Assembly (NCBI GenBank): GCA_003153855.1
Contig: PMBM01000175.1
Location: 16,919-26,795, forward strand
Source of the DNA: Propionibacteriaceae bacterium
GTDB taxonomy: Bacteria > Actinomycetota > Actinomycetes > Propionibacteriales > Propionibacteriaceae
Direction of reading: 5' to 3'
DNA: 9,877 nt
Positions 5,574 through 9,877 of this stretch are shown here, one piece after another. The translations under genes and the position numbers were made by a program. Under the pieces are notes generated by a model that made no database searches, was not told the origin of the DNA, and worked only from the letters and a program-made list of their open reading frames with translations. Positions within the stretch are counted from its first letter, which is position 1. Each line of letters opens with the position of its first letter.

Positions 5574-6662
5574 ATGACCTTCGATCCGACACAGCCGCTC
5601 GCCCCCGACTTCCGTGAGGCTGTCGGGTTGGCCGTGTCGGACTTCCTGGCGGCGCAGCGGAGGCGTCTCGACGCGATCGGACCCGAGGTACGGCCGTTGC
5701 TGGACCAGGCGATCCACTTCACCGCCGGCGGGAAGCGCTTCCGGCCGGCGTTCTGCTACTGGGGGTACGTGGCCGCGGCGGGGGATCCTGTCGACGAGGC
5801 GGCGGTCCTGCGCGCGGCCGGCAGCCTCGACCTGCTGCACGTCTCGGCGCTTGCGCACGACGACGTCATGGACCTCTCGGCGACCAGGCGCGGAGGACCG
5901 GCGTCCCATGTGATCTTCGCCGGAGCGCATTCGGGGGCCGGCTGGCGAGGCGACTCGGAGGTCTTCGGACGTGCGGGCGCGATCCTGCTCGGCGACCTCC
6001 TCATCATGTGGTCCGCCGAGATGTGGGGCGCCAGCGGGCTCGGTGCGGAGGCGATCGAGCGCGCACGGCCGTACCTCGACCTCGTACGCACCGAGGTGAC
6101 CGTCGGGCAGTACCTCGACATCGTCGCCCAGGCGGCCGTCACCGACCCGAGCAGCGCGCTCGACCGTGCGGGACGTGTCCTCGAGTACAAGTCGGCGCGC
6201 TACACCGTGACACGGCCGTCCCAGCTGGGCGCGGCCCTCGGCGACGGCTCGTCGGACCTGGTCGACGGGCTCGGCCGGTACGGGTCGCCGCTCGGCCGCG
6301 CGTTCCAGCTGCGTGACGACATCCTCGGGCTGTACGGGGACGAGTCCCTGACCGGCAAACCGGCCGGCGACGACCTGCGCGAGGGGAAGCGCACCCTCCT
6401 CGTGGCGCACGCGATGGGGCTCGCCAGCCCCGCCGCCGCGGACCGGCTCGACGCACTGCTCGGCGATGCCGGCCTCGACCTCGCGGGAATCGCCGAGGCG
6501 CGCGAGATCATCCGCTCCAGCGGTGCCCTGGCCCGGGTCGAGAAGACGATCGGCTCCGAGCTCGACGCCGCGATGACGGCGCTCGCGGCGACGGAGATGG
6601 ACGCCCGCGCCCGTACGGCCCTCGAGACTTTGGCCCAGCTGGCGGTCGACCGCGTGGCGTGA
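5574..6662 (+). CDS. idsA: Polyprenyl (geranylgeranyl-type) diphosphate synthase
   Basis: This 362-residue trans-prenyltransferase condenses isopentenyl diphosphate with an allylic diphosphate to make C15-C20 or longer chains for quinones, carotenoids or other terpenoids, in the cytoplasm. The substrate-binding GGKRFRP lies at 52-58. The first Asp-rich motif is HDDVMD (95-100, Asp96/97/100), followed by the conserved R-R-G-x-P (105-109). GQYLD is at 178-182. The second Asp-rich motif QLRDDILG (245-252) ends in Gly instead of the usual Asp, as is common in actinobacterial IdsA-type enzymes, and GKPAGDDLREGKRT follows. The length is normal. The ATG sits ten bases after the barstar stop, with a -10 box at 5562-5567 that points to separate leaderless transcription. 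A neighbouring kinase and metF recall the idsA2 neighbourhood of Mycobacterium. Chain length cannot be read from sequence. Confidence 0.93.
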   Translation: MTFDPTQPLAPDFREAVGLAVSDFLAAQRRRLDAIGPEVRPLLDQAIHFTAGGKRFRPAFCYWGYVAAAGDPVDEAAVLRAAGSLDLLHVSALAHDDVMDLSATRRGGPASHVIFAGAHSGAGWRGDSEVFGRAGAILLGDLLIMWSAEMWGASGLGAEAIERARPYLDLVRTEVTVGQYLDIVAQAAVTDPSSALDRAGRVLEYKSARYTVTRPSQLGAALGDGSSDLVDGLGRYGSPLGRAFQLRDDILGLYGDESLTGKPAGDDLREGKRTLLVAHAMGLASPAAADRLDALLGDAGLDLAGIAEAREIIRSSGALARVEKTIGSELDAAMTALAATEMDARARTALETLAQLAVDRVA

Positions 6663-6700
6663 AGCGGTTCCGATCCCTGAGATGGGACCTCTGGCGGTGT

Positions 6701-6917
6701 GAACCGAGGTTGTGGCCGGTATGACGAGGGTCATGGTGGGGCGTGGCCTTTCGACGGGAGCTGTTGTCGTTCTGACGCTGGATTCGGACTCCATTGCGAC
6801 CACAACTCCGGTCGAACCCTGAGCGGCCCGCGCGACCCCTCACATAACGACCACAAGTCCCGTTGAACGTTGCGCACTGGCGAAGCGACGGGTTGAGGTG
6901 ACAACTCCCGGTGACGA
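6701..6917. repeat. Five-copy 20-bp motif array, about 50-bp period, mirror arranged
   Basis: Five related 20-mers can be read: on the minus strand at 6701-6720 (ACCGGCCACAACCTCGGTTC) and 6751-6770 (ACGACAACAGCTCCCGTCGA), and on the plus strand at 6797-6816 (CGACCACAACTCCGGTCGAA), 6848-6867 (CGACCACAAGTCCCGTTGAA) and 6898-6917 (GTGACAACTCCCGGTGACGA). The third and fourth match at 17 of 20 positions; the others share CACAAC and CTCCCGTCGA-like blocks with small shifts. Centres are 50, 46, 51 and 50 bases apart, and orientation flips between the second and third copies. The bases between copies are unrelated. The last copy ends about 20 bases before the next -10 box. This looks like an array of protein-binding sites; the protein is unknown. 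Confidence 0.6.
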
Positions 6918-6938
6918 CCACCCGATCGGATGCCGACC

Positions 6939-6944
6939 TACGAT
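6939..6944 (+). promoter_or_regulatory. -10 element for leaderless SRPBCC gene mRNA
   Basis: TACGAT is followed by five bases and ATG 6950, so transcription would begin at or next to the A of the start codon. No Shine-Dalgarno is visible. The last copy of the 20-bp motif array covers the -35 to -60 region, where an activator or repressor could act. Confidence 0.55.
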
Positions 6945-6949
6945 GAATC

Positions 6950-7354
6950 ATGGCTTCTGAGTCGCGACACATCGCCGTACATGTCGACCGCCCGGTCGCC
7001 CAGGTCTACGCGTACGCGTCCTCTCCGTCACATCTGCCCGACTGGGCGCCTGGGCTGTGCACGTCGATCGCCCCGCTCGGCGACCACTGGCTCGCCGAGT
7101 CGGCAATGGGCTCGATCATCGTGCGCTACGCAGCTCCCAACCCGTACGGCGTCATCGACCACGACGTCGTCCTCGAGTCCGGCGAGACGTTCCACAACCC
7201 CGTCCGGGTCCTCCCTCACGACGACGGGGCCGAGGTCGTCTTCACGCTGCGCCGCCAGGCCGGGATGAGCGACGCCGACTTCGACCGCGACTCCGCGGCG
7301 GTCCTCGCCGACCTCGTCGCGCTCAAGGGCGTCCTGGAGTCGGGCACCACCTGA
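6950..7354 (+). CDS. SRPBCC (START/Bet v1-like) superfamily protein
   Basis: The 134-residue protein fits the small single-domain SRPBCC fold, a helix-grip barrel that holds hydrophobic ligands. The N-terminus HIAVHVDRPVAQVYAYASSP (about 7-26) is the usual first strand followed by the 'pxxxVyayasdP' helix, then LPDWAPG (29-35) as the W-containing turn common to polyketide cyclase/dehydrase-type members. Alternating strands fill the middle, and a long C-terminal helix (DRDSAAVLADLVALKGVL) closes the fold. No catalytic residue can be named, and ligand and role are unknown. ATG 6950 is placed five bases after a -10 box. It stands 48 bases before metF in the same direction, but metF seems to have its own promoter. 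The fold call is moderately firm; a stress or lipid-related role would be a guess. Confidence 0.7.
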   Translation: MASESRHIAVHVDRPVAQVYAYASSPSHLPDWAPGLCTSIAPLGDHWLAESAMGSIIVRYAAPNPYGVIDHDVVLESGETFHNPVRVLPHDDGAEVVFTLRRQAGMSDADFDRDSAAVLADLVALKGVLESGTT

Positions 7355-7388
7355 CGGTCGTCTGCTGCAGCGCGTCGCGGCATGTGGC

Positions 7389-7394
7389 TAGGGT
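7389..7394 (+). promoter_or_regulatory. -10 element of metF
   Basis: TAGGGT is followed by eight bases and the GTG at 7403. This spacing fits a leaderless or near-leaderless transcript and argues against the upstream in-frame ATG at 7382, which would lie before the promoter box. Confidence 0.5.
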
Positions 7395-7402
7395 TGCGCA
7401 CC

Positions 7403-8296
7403 GTGACGAGTATGAATTCTCAGACGGTCGCGGACCTGCTGCGCGCCGGGCGGACGACGTACTCGTTCGAGTTCTTCCCGCCCAAGACTCCGGAGGACTC
7501 GGAGAAGCTGTGGCAGACCCTCGACCACCTGGAGCCGCTCGCGCCGGACTTCGTGTCGGTCACCTACGGGGCGAACGGGTCCAACCGTGACCGCACGCTC
7601 GCGATCACGGAGCGCCTCGCCCGCGAGTCGAGCCTGCGTACGGTCGGCCATCTGACCTGCGCCTCGCAGAGCAGGTCGGACCTCGTGGCCGCGATCGAGG
7701 CGTACCGCGACGCCGGAGTTCACCATGTGCTGGCCATCCGAGGCGACATGCCCGGCGGTCCGACCGAGCCGTGGGTACGTCATCCCGAGGGCCTCGCGAA
7801 CGCGACCGAGCTCGTGCGGCTCGTCCGAGAGACCGGCGACTTCTGCGTCGGCGTCGCGGCGTTCCCCGACCCGCACCCGCAGGCCGGCGACCCCGACCTC
7901 GACGCGCGGCTGCTCGTCGAGAAGGCTGCGGCCGGCGCGGAGTTCGCGATCACGCAGCTGTTCTTCCGCCCCGAGTCGTACCTGGCGCTCGTCGACCGCG
8001 TCCGCGCGCTCGGCTGCGACATCCCGATCGTGCCGGGCATCATGCCGATCACCCAGATCGGACAGGTCACCCGGTTCGCCGAGTTCTCGGGAGCCGAACT
8101 GCCGCGCGACGTGGTGTCCAGGCTCGAGGCGGTGGCCGACGACCCCAAGGCTGTACGGGAGGTCGGCGTCGCGCTGGCCACGGAGCTGTCTCTCGCCGTC
8201 CTCGAGGGCGGCGCTCCAGGGCTTCACTTCTTCACTCAGAACCGCTCGCTGGCGACGCGCTCGATCCTGCAGCGCGTACGAGCGGCGCGCGGCTGA
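7403..8296 (+). CDS. metF: 5,10-methylenetetrahydrofolate reductase
   Basis: The 297-residue enzyme reduces 5,10-methylene-tetrahydrofolate to 5-methyl-tetrahydrofolate, supplying the methyl group for methionine synthesis in the cytoplasm. All main bacterial MetF marks are present in order: YSFEFFPPK with catalytic Glu23, FVSVTYGANG, the folate-pathway HLTC, VLAIRGDMPGG with Asp115 (E. coli Asp120), VAAFPDPHPQA, FAITQLFF with Gln185 (E. coli Gln183), IPIVPGIMPIT and the C-terminal GLHFFTQNRS. The FAD- and substrate-contact residues are therefore kept, unlike the flavin-independent mycobacterial type. Length matches E. coli MetF. Three in-frame starts exist; GTG 7403 is preferred because it follows the -10 box, ATG 7412 is close behind, and ATG 7382 is unlikely. 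The TGA stop directly touches the stop of the convergent helicase gene. Confidence 0.95.
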   Translation: MTSMNSQTVADLLRAGRTTYSFEFFPPKTPEDSEKLWQTLDHLEPLAPDFVSVTYGANGSNRDRTLAITERLARESSLRTVGHLTCASQSRSDLVAAIEAYRDAGVHHVLAIRGDMPGGPTEPWVRHPEGLANATELVRLVRETGDFCVGVAAFPDPHPQAGDPDLDARLLVEKAAAGAEFAITQLFFRPESYLALVDRVRALGCDIPIVPGIMPITQIGQVTRFAEFSGAELPRDVVSRLEAVADDPKAVREVGVALATELSLAVLEGGAPGLHFFTQNRSLATRSILQRVRAARG

Positions 8297-9877
8297 TCAG
8301 GGACGCCAGTTCCCCGAACCGCCCACGTCGAGCGTCACCAGCCGCTGTGTCGCGCGGGTGAGCGCGACATAGAGCACACGCTCACCGCCCGGCGACTCGG
8401 CGACGATGGAGTCGGGGTCGACGACCAGGACCCCGTCGTGCTCGAGCCCCTTCGCGTCCAGCGCCGTGAGCACGACCAGCCGATCGTCCTCGGCGAGCGA
8501 CGAGTCGCCCGCCACCACGGCCCGTACCTGCAGGGCCCGGCTCGGCGACACGATGGCCGCCACGGTGCCCTCGACCTGTCCGAGCAACGCGCTCAGCTCA
8601 CCGGCCAACGCCTCGGCGAACGCCTCGTCGGAGGTCTCGTGGAGCACAGGTTCGATGCCCGTGTGCCGAACGGCCGAGGGAAGGTCCGCGTCGGGGAAGC
8701 TCTTGACGATGTACGCGCTGGCCAGGGCGAACACCTCGGCGGGGGACCGGTAGTTGGTGCTCAGCCGGAACGTACGGCTCGGGGAGCTGCCGATGAGGTT
8801 CTCCACGGCGCGGCGGCTCTCCTCGACGTCCGGCCACGACGACTGTGCGGGGTCGCCGACGATCGTCCACGACGCCTGCGGGCCACGGCGGCGCAGCATC
8901 CGCCACTGGATCGGCGTGATGTCCTGGGCCTCGTCGACAAGCACGTGCGCGTACGTGGAATGCGGCTCGTCGGACTCGAGGTCGCGCGTGTCGGTGAGCT
9001 GTTCGGCGATGGTGATCAGCTCGCCGTCCTCGCCACCTTCGATGAAGACGTCGATCTCCTGCTCCTGCGGCGGCGTGCCGAGAAGGTGCACGAGCTCGTC
9101 GAGCAGCGCGACGTCCGCGACGGACCAGCCGTCGAGCGCGTACGACTCCGTGACGGCTGTCCTGTCCTCGCCCACCAGCTCGTCGCCGGCGACCCGCTCC
9201 ATGACGGCGGGGTCGCCGAGGCGCCGCAGTGCCTGGGGCGCCGTCATCGCGGGCCACCAGACGGACACGAGCTCGCGGAACGTGCTCGAGGACCGTACGA
9301 GGTCGTCGAACTGCTCCAGGCCCTGTACGTCGAGTCCCTCGGGTGCCTTCGCCCACAGCGCGAGGACGATCGCCTCTTCGGCGGTCGCGCGGCCATGGTT
9401 GTACGGCTGGCGCGTGAGCACCTGCTGCCGGATCCGTACGAGCTCCGGCGTCGTGAGCCGCAGCGGCTCGCCCTTCACCGTCAGGAGCAGCCCGCCCTCG
9501 GGAACCTCGCCGAGGTTGTTCGCCAGCCGGCGCAGGACGGGCAGCATCCGCAGAGAGCCCTTGGCGACGGCCGCAACGGTCTCGTCGACGCGCGTTGCGT
9601 CGAAGGAGAGCACGTCGGACGCGAGCTGTCCGAGCGAGCGCAGCGTCACCGTGTCCTCGCCGAGGCTCGGCAGGACGCGTTCGATGTAGTTCATGAACAC
9701 CGGCGAGGGCCCGACGACGAGCACGCCACCGTTCTCGAAGCGGCGGCGGTTGGAGTACAGCAGGTACGCCGTACGGTGCAGGCCGACGACCGTCTTGCCG
9801 GTTCCAGGACCGCCCGCGATGACGGTGACGCCGGCGTGCGGAGCCCGGATCGCCTCGTCCTGCTCGGCCTGGATCGT
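8297..9877 (-). CDS. helD: HelD/HelR-family RNA polymerase recycling ATPase (N-terminus cut off by the window edge)
   Basis: The last 526 residues are present; the frame runs off the right edge. Visible residues 2-29 (IQAEQDEAIRAP followed by the P-loop GGPGTGKT, Lys28) are the hallmark of superfamily 1 UvrD-like ATPases of the HelD type. LLVVGPSPVFMNYIERVLPSLGE-like sequence (about 52-74) is characteristic of HelD/HelR. Walker B is VLVDEAQD (DEAQD 315-319), followed by WTIVGDPAQSSW (motif III) and FRLSTNYRSP (motif IV). LTALDAKGLEHDGVLVVDP and ERVLYVALTRATQRL (motifs V-VI) close the second RecA fold. These proteins enter the RNA polymerase channels and release stalled enzyme from DNA; actinobacterial HelR also protects against rifamycins. 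The N-terminal coiled-coil arm expected in this family would lie outside the window. The first complete codon shown is internal, so start and promoter cannot be assigned. Confidence 0.88.
   Translation of the reverse strand, partial: TIQAEQDEAIRAPHAGVTVIAGGPGTGKTVVGLHRTAYLLYSNRRRFENGGVLVVGPSPVFMNYIERVLPSLGEDTVTLRSLGQLASDVLSFDATRVDETVAAVAKGSLRMLPVLRRLANNLGEVPEGGLLLTVKGEPLRLTTPELVRIRQQVLTRQPYNHGRATAEEAIVLALWAKAPEGLDVQGLEQFDDLVRSSSTFRELVSVWWPAMTAPQALRRLGDPAVMERVAGDELVGEDRTAVTESYALDGWSVADVALLDELVHLLGTPPQEQEIDVFIEGGEDGELITIAEQLTDTRDLESDEPHSTYAHVLVDEAQDITPIQWRMLRRRGPQASWTIVGDPAQSSWPDVEESRRAVENLIGSSPSRTFRLSTNYRSPAEVFALASAYIVKSFPDADLPSAVRHTGIEPVLHETSDEAFAEALAGELSALLGQVEGTVAAIVSPSRALQVRAVVAGDSSLAEDDRLVVLTALDAKGLEHDGVLVVDPDSIVAESPGGERVLYVALTRATQRLVTLDVGGSGNWRP

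Larger units (their letters stand above)
6663..6949. other. Intergenic regulatory region, 287 bp without a credible gene
   Basis: No credible reading frame on either strand fits this stretch. It contains a weak hairpin just after the prenyl synthase (TCCC 6674-6677 with GGGA 6684-6687), a short inverted repeat ATGAC-N4-GTCAT (6721-6734), the five-copy 20-bp motif array (6701-6917), and the -10 box of the following gene. It is lower in GC than the flanking genes. Confidence 0.7.

Noticed and set aside
6674..6687. Terminator after the prenyl synthase gene
   Set aside because: The stem is only four base pairs with no T-tract; too weak to call.
6721..6734. ATGAC-N4-GTCAT inverted repeat as a defined operator
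   Set aside because: Five-base arms are expected by chance in a region this size, and I recognise no matching regulator family; it is mentioned only in the intergenic entry.
5175..6803. Long minus-strand open frame of 542 codons opposite the prenyl synthase
   Set aside because: It is a GC-driven shadow of the real gene: Arg/Gly/Val-rich composition, no recognisable motif, and the plus strand carries all polyprenyl synthase motifs.
6701..6917. CRISPR-like reading of the repeated motif
   Set aside because: The copies are degenerate, flip orientation mid-array, number only five, and no cas gene or leader is present.
6508..6972. Minus-strand frame of 154 codons spanning the intergenic region
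   Set aside because: It overlaps both flanking genes, is Arg/Ser-rich with no motif, and has no ribosome site or promoter.
7382..7402. ATG 7382 as metF start
   Set aside because: It precedes the proposed -10 box, adds residues not typical of MetF, and lacks a ribosome site.

Overview
The window is dense, high-GC actinobacterial DNA. Codon usage is strongly G/C-ending, several -10 boxes are of the TAnnnT type placed for leaderless mRNAs, and the kinase, prenyltransferase and helicase are actinobacterial in type. A striking preference for GTACG contexts, together with gene content, suggests a member of the Nocardioidaceae (Aeromicrobium/Nocardioides/Mumia-like); that placement is an inference. 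No tRNA, rRNA, transposon, integrase or CRISPR is visible, and the region reads as ordinary chromosome.

Layout: (1) 1-592 (+): the tail of a probable L-fucose/L-arabinose-type isomerase followed after one base by a complete RbsD/FucU-family sugar mutarotase. (2) 603-654: a long bidirectional hairpin between convergent genes. (3) 646-3822 (-): a PknL-like Ser/Thr kinase with four PASTA domains, followed three bases later by an uncharacterised protein that appears internally duplicated. (4) 3823-3973: a divergent regulatory region. (5) 3974-5564 (+): a degenerate ThiE/TenI-like protein, a membrane-anchored or secreted RNase Sa-type ribonuclease and a barstar-type inhibitor, joined by 4-base overlaps. 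(6) 5574-6662 (+): a long-chain polyprenyl diphosphate synthase with its own leaderless promoter. (7) 6663-6949: an unusual intergenic region holding five copies of a 20-bp motif at about 50-bp intervals in a mirror arrangement. (8) 6950-8296 (+): an SRPBCC protein and methylenetetrahydrofolate reductase MetF. (9) 8297-9877 (-): the C-terminal 526 residues of a HelD/HelR-type RNA polymerase recycling ATPase, whose stop codon abuts that of metF.

The kinase, ThiE-like, prenyl synthase and metF neighbourhood recalls, from memory, the pknL/idsA2/metF region of Mycobacterium tuberculosis (Rv2172c-Rv2176) and the metF-thiE-kinase region of Streptomyces. The RNase/barstar pair looks like an accessory insertion into that conserved background. 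The least explained signal is the symmetric motif array at 6701-6917. The most functionally suggestive cassette is the RNase/inhibitor pair translationally coupled to a ThiE-like protein that has lost its catalytic residues.
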